From contig JACIXC010000014.1 of the NCBI GenBank assembly GCA_014360655.1, forward strand, positions 1-64,000: a DNA stretch of 64,000 bases. The letters run 5' to 3'. The number at the start of each line of letters is the position of its first letter. Within the stretch, counting starts at the first letter, position 1. Below the pieces are notes generated by a model. That model did no database searches, had not been told where the DNA came from, and worked only from the letters and a program-made list of their open reading frames with translations. This DNA is from Actinomycetota bacterium (GTDB lineage Bacteria; Actinomycetota; Geothermincolia; Geothermincolales; RBG-13-55-18). Shown here piece after piece: positions 35,712 through 44,615 of the stretch. The position numbers and the translations under genes are program-made.

Positions 35712-38116
35712 GTTGCAGTAATAGAGCCAGGAAAACAAGCATTGAAGCAGTGAATGCTCAAACCTCTCCTCCGTTTTAAGGAAGTTGCAGTAATAGAGCC
35801 AGGAAAACAAGCATTGAAGCTTGACCTGCGGGCCAGGCAGCAATGCGGTAAAATGTCAGTTGCAGTAATAGAGCCAGGAAAACAAGCATTGAAGCACCTC
35901 CCTTTCAAATTAATCCAGCAAAAGCGTATATCGTTGCAGTAATAGAGCCAGGAAAACAAGCATTGAAGCAAAACCTGTTTGCGAATAGGCTGCGGTTACC
36001 GCCCGCGTTGCAGTAATAGAGCCAGGAAAACAAGCATTGAAGCTATATATTTTAGCCCTCGCTCGTGACACAATTTCTGGTTGCAGTAATAGAGCCAGGA
36101 AAACAAGCATTGAAGCCATTTGACTGCCGATCAACTGAATCCATCGCTCCACAGTTGCAGTAATAGAGCCAGGAAAACAAGCATTGAAGCTTGACCTGCG
36201 GGCCAGGCAGCAATGCGGTAAAATGTCAGTTGCAGTAATAGAGCCAGGAAAACAAGCATTGAAGCACCTCCCTTTCAAATTAATCCAGCAAAAGCGTATA
36301 TCGTTGCAGTAATAGAGCCAGGAAAACAAGCATTGAAGCAAAACCTGTTTGCGAATAGGCTGCGGTTACCGCCCGCGTTGCAGTAATAGAGCCAGGAAAA
36401 CAAGCATTGAAGCTATATATTTTAGCCCTCGCTCGTGACACAATTTCTGGTTGCAGTAATAGAGCCAGGAAAACAAGCATTGAAGCCATTTGACTGCCGA
36501 TCAACTGAATCCATCGCTCCACAGTTGCAGTAATAGAGCCAGGAAAACAAGCATTGAAGCAGGTCTGCTCCTACGGTGACGAAAATCGAGCCGATACTAG
36601 TTGCAGTAATAGAGCCAGGAAAACAAGCATTGAAGCTGGTACAGCCCGACATTTAATGGTTGGCCCGCCGAAGGTTGCAGTAATAGAGCCAGGAAAACAA
36701 GCATTGAAGCTGCTGGCGCTGATCGACACGGCCACGCAATTCACGGAAAAGTTGCAGTAATAGAGCCAGGAAAACAAGCATTGAAGCTCTGGAATGGGTA
36801 CGAAGTGGGGGAAATCCGCGTCATAGTTGCAGTAATAGAGCCAGGAAAACAAGCATTGAAGCACTCGCCGCCCGAGATACAAGTTTCATACTCGAAAGGT
36901 TGCAGTAATAGAGCCAGGAAAACAAGCATTGAAGCTTCAGTATCGCGAATTTCTCTCCGAGGCTTTTTGTTGTTGCAGTAATAGAGCCAGGAAAACAAGC
37001 ATTGAAGCTTCATCATCCTTCCTCCCCCCCTTCTCTCCGCCCTGGGTTGCAGTAATAGAGCCAGGAAAACAAGCATTGAAGCAATCGCCATCCGATTATA
37101 AGGGATGTAAGACTGACAAGTTGCAGTAATAGAGCCAGGAAAACAAGCATTGAAGCTGCCACGGTTTCGGCGCGCTTTCTGGAGCCGTACACGGTTGCAG
37201 TAATAGAGCCAGGAAAACAAGCATTGAAGCCACATTGCGCTGTAGCAGGTTCGACCATTGCTCCTTTAGTTGCAGTAATAGAGCCAGGAAAACAAGCATT
37301 GAAGCACATAATAGGTATTATCGGCGGTTAGATTAAGGTAGTTGCAGTAATAGAGCCAGGAAAACAAGCATTGAAGCAGGTTTTCAAGCTCTTGTGAGCT
37401 CGCCCCGCAGACCAGTTGCAGTAATAGAGCCAGGAAAACAAGCATTGAAGCATCGAATGCATCTGGGCCCTGGTTCAGCAAAGCCAGGTTGCAGTAATAG
37501 AGCCAGGAAAACAAGCATTGAAGCAGCATAATATCGGTCTTCCCATCGCATTAACTTCGCCCGGTTGCAGTAATAGAGCCAGGAAAACAAGCATTGAAGC
37601 TCTGGGCGCTGGGTCATCTCCCATGACTACAAGCATCACGTTGCAGTAATAGAGCCAGGAAAACAAGCATTGAAGCATAAGCAACCTAAAGCTCACCGAG
37701 GGGAAGTGGGCGGGGTTGCAGTAATAGAGCCAGGAAAACAAGCATTGAAGCAGATATCGCAGCATGGCATTGGCATACTCCTCTACCGTTGCAGTAATAG
37801 AGCCAGGAAAACAAGCATTGAAGCTCGTAGACGACGCACACCCGATTTTGGACCTGTTGAGTTGCAGTAATAGAGCCAGGAAAACAAGCATTGAAGCTTG
37901 GCCCTCTCCACGCCGTCGCTCGAGAACACGCTGGTTGCAGTAATAGAGCCAGGAAAACAAGCATTGAAGCTGATACAGTCCGACATTTAACGGCTGACCC
38001 GCCGAAGTTGCAGTAATAGAGCCAGGAAAACAAGCATTGAAGCGAGGGAACCACTAAAGGCGTAGGTTCTGGTATATGAGTTGCAGTAATAGAGCCAGGA
38101 AAACAAGCATTGAAGC
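35712..38116 (+). CRISPR. Type I-D CRISPR array: 33 repeats, 32 spacers
   Basis: The 37-base repeat begins GTTGCAGTAATAG, continues through AGCCAGGAAAACAAGC and ends ATTGAAGC. Starts run from 35712, 35784, 35859, 35933 to 38007 and 38080. Spacers are 35-40 bases. All 33 repeats that I read are identical, including the last, so there is no decayed terminal repeat and the array may have been cut at its distal end. Only 27 spacer sequences are distinct because spacers 7-11 repeat 2-6. Spacers 13 and 31 are variants of one target. Antisense frames through the array (poly-LFSWLYYCN) are artefacts of a repeat without stops. Confidence 0.98.
35821..36560 (+). repeat. Perfect 370-bp tandem duplication within the array
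   Basis: Bases 35821-36190 (spacers 2-6 with their repeats) recur at 36191-36560 (spacers 7-11) with no difference seen. The block covers five repeat-spacer units. Recombination between repeats is the natural cause; assembly error is possible. Confidence 0.9.
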
Positions 38117-38448
38117 ACGGTGGATAAAAAATGTTGTTACGAAACAAGGTCTTTGGATACCTGGAGATACGGTCAGGACCGTGACGTATCGACTGTCCAT
38201 CTTGCCGATATATGTTGATCCCTGTCATGGGTGGCCTTCTGTATGATCACGATGCCGAGACCGACGTTCCGCCCCGGGCGGAGCCATCGGCGGAGAGCTC
38301 CCCGCCGCCACCGGGCCCTCGCGGGAGACCGACCATGTCGATCCTGGAGATGATGAAGGCGTGCAAGCATTTGAAGCGTTGTTGGAAGATGTATTATCAT
38401 TCCTGTGAAAAAGACATGGTTTCCAGCCGGAAACAGGAGGTGAGGCGC
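38117..38448. other. Right margin of the CRISPR-Cas island
   Basis: No gene seen. At 38364-38377 CAAGCATTTGAAGC resembles the 3' end of the array repeat with one extra T, and is followed by GTTG. It may be a remnant of an old repeat, but the spacing to the array is not a whole number of units. Confidence 0.35.
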
Positions 38449-39114
38449 ATGAAAGGGAAAAGGGTGTTTCTCTTGCTGGTTCTTGCGTGCATGGCCATGA
38501 CGCTCCTCCTGGCTCCCGGTTGCGGCGGGAAATCCGACCGGGAGGGAGAGCCGCCCGCCACTTCCGAAAGTACCCCTGGCGGGTCTGCGCAGGCGGTAGA
38601 AGCGAAGAGATTCTCCCTTAACCAGTGGGTGGATGTCTCCTTTCCCACTCGTACCTATGTATCGGAGGGAGGAGTGTACAAGCAGGGCCCTGCCGGCACG
38701 GCGGTGTGCCATTACCTGGTGGAAGGAACGCAGGTGGAGGAGGAGCTGGGGACGCTCGAGCCGCAGGTGGAGGGGAAGACCTACCTGGTGGTCCTGATGA
38801 AGGTAAGGGGAGACGCTTCCAACCCCGGCGGCAACACCCACCCGCTCAGACACTTCGAGACGGGGACCGACCCGGCACCCCGCTTCGTTCTCGTGGACGG
38901 CCAGGGCACGGTCTACGAGACCGGCGTTTCCCTCCACATGTCGGCGACGAGGAAGTTGGGGAGGAAGGATATCTCGGACGTCGCCTTCACGGATGCCGCC
39001 GAGTATTCCACGGCCGTCGCCTTCCTCGTCCTGGAAGGGGCGAGCGGCCTGCGGATGCAGGTCCAGGTCTACCAGGGTAAGGATTGGAAGACGGTCGGGG
39101 AGTGGACGCTCTGA
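38449..39114 (+). CDS. Secreted lipoprotein, DUF4352-like immunoglobulin-type domain
   Basis: 221 residues from an ATG that follows CAGGAGG at 38434-38440. The lipoprotein signal is clear: KGKRVFLLLVLACMAMTLLLAPGCGG, with the lipobox LAPGC. After a short Gly/Ser/Pro linker comes a beta-sandwich domain with TYLVVLMKVRG and a C-terminal TAVAFLVLEGASGLRMQVQV, similar to the Telomeric-repeat-type/DUF4352 extracellular domains. The ligand is unknown. It converges with the UDP-glucose dehydrogenase gene. Confidence 0.75.
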   Translation: MKGKRVFLLLVLACMAMTLLLAPGCGGKSDREGEPPATSESTPGGSAQAVEAKRFSLNQWVDVSFPTRTYVSEGGVYKQGPAGTAVCHYLVEGTQVEEELGTLEPQVEGKTYLVVLMKVRGDASNPGGNTHPLRHFETGTDPAPRFVLVDGQGTVYETGVSLHMSATRKLGRKDISDVAFTDAAEYSTAVAFLVLEGASGLRMQVQVYQGKDWKTVGEWTL

Positions 39115-39186
39115 GGTCCGGCTGGACCCGGAGAGGAACCATGTCGGTCCGGAGGGCGGCACGTTACCGCGGGAGGGGCGGGCTGC

Positions 39187-40470
39187 TCAGCGGCCGACGC
39201 CTTCGTAGGTGAAGCCGAGTCGGCGGACGGAAAGGGGCTCTAGGCAGTTGCGGGTGTCCAGGATCTCCCTGCGGCGCATGAGCTCCCCCACGGCGCGGAA
39301 GTCCTGCAGCTTGAACTCCTCCCAGTCGGTGAGGATGAGCAGTAGGTCCGCGTCCCGCACGGCGTCCAGGGCGCTCTCCGCGCACTCCAGGCCGGGGAAA
39401 GCGAGGCGGGCGTTCTCCATGGCGTGGGGGTCGTAGGCGCGCACTCGCGCCCCGCGCTCCGCGAGCATGCGCACGATCTCCATGGCTGGAGATTCGCGCA
39501 CGTCGTCGGTGCCGGCCTTGAAAGCCAGGCCCCAGGCGGCGATGGTTTTCCCTTCCAGCTCTCCCAGGCGGCCCTCCACCTTCCTCACCATGAGCTCCAT
39601 CTGCTCCCGGTTGACCTGCATGACCCCCTCCAGGAGGTAGAAGTTATACCCGTGCTCGCGCGCGATCTCGATGAGGGCCCGGCAGTCCTTGGGGAAGCAG
39701 GAGCCCCCGAACCCCGGGCCGGAGCGCAGGAACTCGAAGCCTATGCGGCGGTCGTACCCCATACCCAGGGCCACCTCCTTCACGTCGGCGTCCACCGCCT
39801 CGCAGATGTTGGCGATGGCGTTGATGAAGGAGACCTTGGTGGCCAGGAAGGCGTTGGAGGCGTACTTTATCATCTCCGCGCTGGCGGGGTCGGTGATGAG
39901 GAGGGGGGCGTTCAGGGGGCGGTAGAGCTCGGCCATGATCCCCGCCGCCCGCTGGCTGTCGGTGCCGACTACGATGCGGTCGGGGTGCATGAAGTCCCGC
40001 ACCGCCGTACCCTCGCGCAGGAACTCGGGGTTGCTGACCACGTCGAACTCCTCGCCCCCGGACAGCTCGCGGACGATCCTCTCCACCAGGCGGGTGGAGC
40101 CCACGGGCATGGTGCTCTTGTTGACGATGACCTTGTAGCCGTCGATGCCCGCGGCGATCTCCTCCGCCGCCTCCCGCACGTGGGTCAGGTCCGCGCTCCC
40201 GTCCTCGCCCTGGGGGGTGCCCACGGTGATGAAGACTATCTCCGACCGGCGCACCGCCTCGCGGGTGTCGGTGGTGAAGGCCAGGTTGCCGCCCAGGTGG
40301 CGGGAGAGGAGCTCCGGCAGCCCGACCTCGAAGATGCCCGCCTCGCCCTTCTCCAGGCGCGCCACCTTTGCGGGGTCCTTGTCGACGCCCATGACCTCGT
40401 GACCGAGGTCGGCGAAACAGGCGCCGGTGACCAGGCCCACGTATCCCGTGCCGATGACCGTTATTCGCAT
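39187..40470 (-). CDS. ugd: UDP-glucose 6-dehydrogenase
   Basis: 427 residues from an ATG at 40470, where the Rossmann motif begins (MRITVIGTGYVGLVTGACFADLGH). The upstream frame is open but has no family match. It oxidises UDP-glucose to UDP-glucuronate using two NAD+. The catalytic cysteine lies in GPGFGGSCFPKDCRALI; other family marks are FITVGTPQ, NKSTMPVGST, SNPEFLREGTAVRDF, KYASNAFLATKVSFIN and the C-terminal WGLAFKAGTDDVRESPA. A GDP-mannose dehydrogenase would look similar, but the motif set fits UDP-glucose. It would supply glucuronate for the polysaccharide genes on either side. Confidence 0.92.
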   Translation of the reverse strand: MRITVIGTGYVGLVTGACFADLGHEVMGVDKDPAKVARLEKGEAGIFEVGLPELLSRHLGGNLAFTTDTREAVRRSEIVFITVGTPQGEDGSADLTHVREAAEEIAAGIDGYKVIVNKSTMPVGSTRLVERIVRELSGGEEFDVVSNPEFLREGTAVRDFMHPDRIVVGTDSQRAAGIMAELYRPLNAPLLITDPASAEMIKYASNAFLATKVSFINAIANICEAVDADVKEVALGMGYDRRIGFEFLRSGPGFGGSCFPKDCRALIEIAREHGYNFYLLEGVMQVNREQMELMVRKVEGRLGELEGKTIAAWGLAFKAGTDDVRESPAMEIVRMLAERGARVRAYDPHAMENARLAFPGLECAESALDAVRDADLLLILTDWEEFKLQDFRAVGELMRRREILDTRNCLEPLSVRRLGFTYEGVGR

Positions 40471-40674
40471 CTCTCCGTCCGCCTCGTTCCGTTCCCCTTG
40501 CGGTATCCGCCTCCGCGAGAGGAAGCTCGCGCCGTTCATCCCCTCGCTCGCTTCCTGCCAGCAAGCATAAACCCTTCCCCGCCGCCATTTCAAACCGTTC
40601 CGGAGCCCGGGCGCACTCTCCTTTGCGATCTTTTCGCATGGGAAGAAGGGGCGTCACGCCGCCCGGCCGCGAGC

Positions 40675-40702
40675 TTGCCACGCGCTCGCCGCAATATATA
40701 AG
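40675..40702 (+). promoter_or_regulatory. Sigma-A-type promoter of the 40863 lipoprotein gene
   Basis: TTGCCA (40675-40680), a 16-base spacer and TATAAG (40697-40702) each match the consensus boxes at five of six bases. Transcription would start near 40709, leaving a 5' leader of about 150 bases that contains two copies of a hairpin. Confidence 0.6.
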
Positions 40703-40717
40703 CTGACTGGTGTGGGA

Positions 40718-40823
40718 GCCGACCGGCGCGGAAACGCCGTGGACGCAGCTGGGACAAAGAGCATGATGCGCGTTTCCTTGTCTCCCGGCTGGAGCTGACC
40801 GGCGCGGAAACGCCGTGGACGCA
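40718..40823 (+). ncRNA. Tandem hairpin pair in a 5' leader, candidate cis-regulatory RNA
   Basis: A 30-base element occurs twice (40718-40747 and 40794-40823), 76 bases apart, with one base change. Each copy forms CGGCG-CGGAAA-CGCCG and is followed by TGGACGCA. The pair sits between the promoter and the lipoprotein start. The hairpin plus GGACGCA recalls part of the cyclic-di-GMP-I riboswitch core, but the rest of that motif is absent, so no known class is assigned. Confidence 0.4.
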
Positions 40824-40862
40824 ACGGAAACAGAGCGGTAGGGGAACGGCGGAAGGGTAACG

Positions 40863-41741
40863 GTGCGGAGAGAGAGCCGGCGGTATCGAGACGGCGCGAG
40901 GTATTGCGGCGTCGCCCGCGGAAGGCCGCTGCGCCTTTCCGTTTTCGCTGCCGCGCTCGCGCTGTCGGCGGCGCCGGTGATAGGCGGCTGCGGCGGCGGG
41001 AAAAGCCCCGCGGAGTGGCTGAGCGCGTGCGGGAAGGCGGTCAGCGAATACGCGGCGGCTGGCGGCTACCTCCATTTTGTGCAGGAATCGACGAACGTCG
41101 TGCGCACCGCCCAGGGCATCCTCGAGGAGTGGTTCAAGGCCGAGGGCGACATCATCCTTCCCGGGCGCGAGAGATACGAGTACCGCCAGGAGTTGAGGAG
41201 TTCGCTGCAGCCGGGGGAGGAGGCCGTGAACGCCTTCTCGTACATCACCGTGGACGGAGGTAAGACCGCTTACGTGATGGGGGAGAGGCTGTCCGCCGAG
41301 CTGGGGGTGATGGGCTGGGTGCATTACACGCCGCCGCAGGGCCAGTCGCGTTTCCTGGACTACCCGAAGCTCATGGAAAGGGTGACCGGGATTAGAGGAA
41401 GCGTGGAGTGGCTGGGTTACGAGGAGGTGCAGGGCGTTCGCTGCGCCTACCTGTCGCTGCGCGCGAGTGGGCGGGAGCTCGTCGACATGAGGCTGCAGGA
41501 AGACCCCGCGCTGCTGGAGAAGTACCCGGAGCTCGGGGAAGGGGAGTACGCGGGGGAGATGGCCGTGAGGTTGTGGATCTCCGTGGAGAGCGGCCTGCCC
41601 GTGCGCATGATCATGGAGACCGACTCCGGCGAGGAAGGCGAAGTGTCCGTCTCCGGCAGGATGGAGCTGGTCTTCTCCGGGTATCACGGGAGCCCGCCTT
41701 CCTCCATAGAGGCGCCGGCGACGTTCACCGAGGCGGGGTGA
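40863..41741 (+). CDS. Lipoprotein, LppX/LolA-like
   Basis: 292 residues from a GTG start. The N-terminal region is basic, then comes LRLSVFAAALALSAAPVIGGCGG with a lipobox ending in Cys. The mature part resembles LppX/LprG/LolA-type half-barrels that carry lipids or lipidated glycans: GRERYEYRQEL, ITVDGGKTAYVMG, VRLWISVESGLPVRMIMETD. The function in lipid transfer is inferred from fold-like pattern only. The gene has its own promoter and a structured leader. Confidence 0.7.
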   Translation: MRRESRRYRDGARYCGVARGRPLRLSVFAAALALSAAPVIGGCGGGKSPAEWLSACGKAVSEYAAAGGYLHFVQESTNVVRTAQGILEEWFKAEGDIILPGRERYEYRQELRSSLQPGEEAVNAFSYITVDGGKTAYVMGERLSAELGVMGWVHYTPPQGQSRFLDYPKLMERVTGIRGSVEWLGYEEVQGVRCAYLSLRASGRELVDMRLQEDPALLEKYPELGEGEYAGEMAVRLWISVESGLPVRMIMETDSGEEGEVSVSGRMELVFSGYHGSPPSSIEAPATFTEAG

Positions 41742-41789
41742 GCGCCCGGGACGCTTCCCCGGAGGCGGGACGGGCGCGGCGTCCCCGGC

Positions 41790-41798
41790 TGGTATAAT
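41790..41798 (+). promoter_or_regulatory. Extended -10 promoter element
   Basis: TGGTATAAT is a full extended -10 (TGn-TATAAT). No good -35 is seen, which extended -10 promoters tolerate. It would drive the small membrane protein gene at 41957 and the glycosyltransferases after it. Confidence 0.5.
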
Positions 41799-41956
41799 GT
41801 GCTCGGACGTGTCGGTGCCGCGGTGCCCGGCGCGGCGTTTGCGAAGGTACCAGGGGCGGCCGGGAAAAGCCGGTTTGCGCGGCCGGCCGGGGAGAGGGAG
41901 GAGACGGGTCGCATGCGGGCATGGCAGGTGCCGTTCCGTGAGGTCAAGGAGGGACG

Positions 41957-42376
41957 ATGGAAGCAGCCGTAAAACCGATGTCCTACGTTCTCATACTGGT
42001 GAGCGTGGGGCTGGCCATCAGCGGGCAGATATGCCTGCGGCGCGGTATGGGTGAGGTTAAGGAACGCACGGGCATGGGGGCGGGAGAACTGCTCAAGAAG
42101 CCCGCCACCTTCGTCAGGGAGATCGTCACCACCTGGCTGGTGGTACTGGGGCTGGTCATCTTCGTGACCTCTGCGATGTTCTGGCTCATCGTCCTCACCG
42201 ACGTGCCCCTGGGGGTGGCCTACCCCTTCGTCAGCCTCACCTACATCGTGGTCATGCTCTACGACAGGTTCTTCGAATCCCGCGAAATCATCGCGCTGAA
42301 CTGGCTGGGGGTGGCGGCAATAGTGGCAGGCATCATCCTCATCAACTGGGGACAGTGGACCCAGGCGGCCCCCTGA
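41957..42376 (+). CDS. Small EamA/SMR-type four-helix membrane protein
   Basis: 139 residues with four hydrophobic segments: YVLILVSVGLAISGQICL, WLVVLGLVIFVTSAMFWLIV, LGVAYPFVSLTYIVVML and WLGVAAIVAGIILINWG. The pattern matches small flippases of the ArnE/ArnF type (EamA superfamily) with the conserved AYPF in helix 3. Such proteins move undecaprenyl-phosphate-linked sugars across the membrane. The position directly before three glycosyltransferase genes supports this. The ATG follows AGGAGG. Confidence 0.75.
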   Translation: MEAAVKPMSYVLILVSVGLAISGQICLRRGMGEVKERTGMGAGELLKKPATFVREIVTTWLVVLGLVIFVTSAMFWLIVLTDVPLGVAYPFVSLTYIVVMLYDRFFESREIIALNWLGVAAIVAGIILINWGQWTQAAP

Positions 42377-42433
42377 GCGGCGAGCCCGTCGCCGGGTGAA
42401 GGAAGAAGAAGGGCGAGGGATGAAGGGCGCAAG

Positions 42434-43597
42434 ATGAAGGTATTCTTCGACGGGACGCCCTTTCTGCTGGAGAAGACGGGCATAGGCCATTACACGCAGC
42501 AGCTCATCTCCCACCTCCTGCTGGAGGACGCGGACCTGGAGGTCGGCCTCTTCGCCCTGTCACTGCGCAGGGGCCGGCGGCTGCGCAGGGAGGCGCCGGA
42601 TTTTCCGGGCATGGAGGTGAAAGGGTATAACCTGCCGGCCAACTTCCTCTATTATACCTGGTGGAGCCGCACCGGGATGCTGCCCGCCGAATCCCTCCTC
42701 GGCGACTTCGACATCTTCCATGCCACGAATTACCAAGCGCCCGCGCTGCGCAGCGCCCGCCTCGTCTCCACCGTGCACGACATCAACTTCGTGCGTTTCC
42801 CGGAGATGCAGAGCAAGGGCATAAGGCGCTTCCTGCGTTCACTGCCGCAGTTACTGGAGAGGTCGCGCGTGGTGCTGGCGGACTCCCGCTTCACTGCCGA
42901 GGAGCTGCAGGACGTCTACCGCCTGGCGGAGGAAAAGGTGCACGTGGTCTACCCGGGCCTGAACCCCGTGTTCCTCAAGGCACCTTCCCCCGAGGAGATG
43001 GAGACGGCCCTGCGCGCCTACTGCCTGCAACCGCCCTACATCGCTTACATCGGCAACCTGCATCCGCGCAAGAACCTGGCCACCCTGGTGGAGGCGTTCA
43101 ACCTGCTGCGGAGGCGGGGGTTGCGCCACAGGCTGGCGGTGATCGGGGGAGGGGGTTTGGGGAGGCTGAACAACATCGAGTACAACAAGCTCAGCCGGCG
43201 GGTGGCGGACCTGGGGTTGCGGGAGGAGGTGATCTTCACCGGGTACGTTCCGGACGAGAGGTTGAAGTCGCTCCTCGTCCAGGCGGACATGCTGGTGTTC
43301 CCCTCCATATACGAGGGCTTCGGCCTGCCGCCCCTGGAGGCCATGGCCTGCGGGGTGCCTGTCATCACCTCCCGCCGCGCCTCCCTTCCCGAGGTGGTGG
43401 GAGACGCCGCCCTGCTGCTCGACGACCCGCTGGACGCGGAGGAGATCGCGGACAAGGTGGAGGGGCTTTTGGGGGACAGGGCCCTCCGCTCACGCCTGGT
43501 GGAGAAGGGGAGGGAACGGGCGCGCAGGTTCACCTGGAAGAAGGCGGCGCGCGAGGTGCGGGAGATATACTCCCGGGTGATGGAGAATCCCGGGTGA
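42434..43597 (+). CDS. GT4 family glycosyltransferase
   Basis: A 387-residue GT-B enzyme opening with MKVFFDGTPFLLEKTGIGHY. The donor-binding half has YIGNLHPRKNLATLVEAFNLL and EGFGLPPLEAMACGVPVITS with the E-x7-E pair. It resembles mannosyl/rhamnosyl transferases of O-antigen and exopolysaccharide clusters and is related to the enzyme at 25811-26920. The next gene starts 11 bases after its stop. Confidence 0.9.
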   Translation: MKVFFDGTPFLLEKTGIGHYTQQLISHLLLEDADLEVGLFALSLRRGRRLRREAPDFPGMEVKGYNLPANFLYYTWWSRTGMLPAESLLGDFDIFHATNYQAPALRSARLVSTVHDINFVRFPEMQSKGIRRFLRSLPQLLERSRVVLADSRFTAEELQDVYRLAEEKVHVVYPGLNPVFLKAPSPEEMETALRAYCLQPPYIAYIGNLHPRKNLATLVEAFNLLRRRGLRHRLAVIGGGGLGRLNNIEYNKLSRRVADLGLREEVIFTGYVPDERLKSLLVQADMLVFPSIYEGFGLPPLEAMACGVPVITSRRASLPEVVGDAALLLDDPLDAEEIADKVEGLLGDRALRSRLVEKGRERARRFTWKKAAREVREIYSRVMENPG

Positions 43598-43607
43598 TGG
43601 AGGGGGC

Positions 43608-44615
43608 GTGAGCTTGCCGGCGCGGGATCACTCCAAGCGGGAGGGCGAGGGCGGCGCTTGCCGGGTGAGCCTGGTGGCCACGGTGCGCGACGAGGAAGCG
43701 ACCCTGTCCGAATGGTGGGACAGCATCCTGGCCCAGTCGCGTCTTCCGGACGAGGTGGTGGTGGTCGACGGCGGTTCCCGCGACGGCACATTGGAGGCGT
43801 TGAGGTCGCTCGCGCGGGAGGCCCCTTTTCCCGTGCGGCTGGAGGTGCTGCCGGGGAGCAACATCGCCCGGGGGCGCAACCGCGCCGTCTCCCTGGCGGG
43901 CGGCGACGTCATCGCCGTGAGCGACGCGGGATGCGTGCTCCACCCTCGCTGGCTGGAGAACCTCCTGGCGCCCATGGAAGCGGATCCCGGCGTGGAGCTG
44001 GTTGCCGGTTTTTACCAGCCGCTGGCGCGCGGTTGGTTCGAGCACCTGGCCGCCTGCGCCACCCTCCCGCTTCCCTGGGAGGTGAGGGAAGCTCGCTTCA
44101 TGCCCTCCTCCCGCTCCCTCGCTTTCCGGCGCGAGGTGTGGGAGAAGGTGGGCGGGTACCCGGAATGGCTGCCCATAGGGGAGGACATGTACTTCAACCA
44201 TTGCTGGAAAAGGCTGGGAATAAGGCACAGGCTCAACAAGGAGGCCCTGGTGTGGTGGAGGATGCGGCCCGACCTCCTCTCCCTGCTGCGCCAGTATTTC
44301 CTCTATGCGCGGGGGGACGGCGAGGCGGGCATGTACCCGCAGCGGCACGCCGTGCGCTTCCTGGCCTACGGCTGGCTGGCCTGCGTGGCGGCGACGGAGC
44401 GGGGACGTCGCCTGCGCGTGCCCACGGCCGCGGCGGCGGCGCTCTACGTGGGCCGGCGCTGGCTGCGCGTCCCCTTCCACATGAGGGGAAGGGGGGCGCT
44501 CGAGGGCGCCGCGGCCTTTTTCGCCCTGCCGGCGCTCCTCTTCCTCATCGACGCGGCGAAGATGGCGGGTTACCTCGCGGGCCTGCGGAGCAGGGCGGGG
44601 AGGGTCCGGCAATGA
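43608..44615 (+). CDS. GT2 family glycosyltransferase with C-terminal membrane segments
   Basis: 335 residues from a GTG preceded by GATGGAGGGGG. GT-A fold: VSLVATVRDEEATLSEWWDSI, VVVDGGSRDGT, NIARGRNRAV, the metal-binding AVSDAGC and GEDMYFNHCW. The last 100 residues include hydrophobic stretches (AAAFFALPALLFLIDAAKM) that would anchor it to the membrane. The stop overlaps the next ATG by four bases (ATGA), so the two are translationally coupled. Confidence 0.88.
   Translation: MSLPARDHSKREGEGGACRVSLVATVRDEEATLSEWWDSILAQSRLPDEVVVVDGGSRDGTLEALRSLAREAPFPVRLEVLPGSNIARGRNRAVSLAGGDVIAVSDAGCVLHPRWLENLLAPMEADPGVELVAGFYQPLARGWFEHLAACATLPLPWEVREARFMPSSRSLAFRREVWEKVGGYPEWLPIGEDMYFNHCWKRLGIRHRLNKEALVWWRMRPDLLSLLRQYFLYARGDGEAGMYPQRHAVRFLAYGWLACVAATERGRRLRVPTAAAAALYVGRRWLRVPFHMRGRGALEGAAAFFALPALLFLIDAAKMAGYLAGLRSRAGRVRQ

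Noticed and set aside
35910-37960. Minus-strand frames repeating LFSWLYYCN within the array
   Set aside because: The repeat has no stop in several frames, so any array reads through; not a protein.
40718-40823. Cyclic-di-GMP-I riboswitch call
   Set aside because: Only the hairpin and GGACGCA-like tail resemble it; the second arm with its conserved GGUAGGUAGC-like segment is absent.
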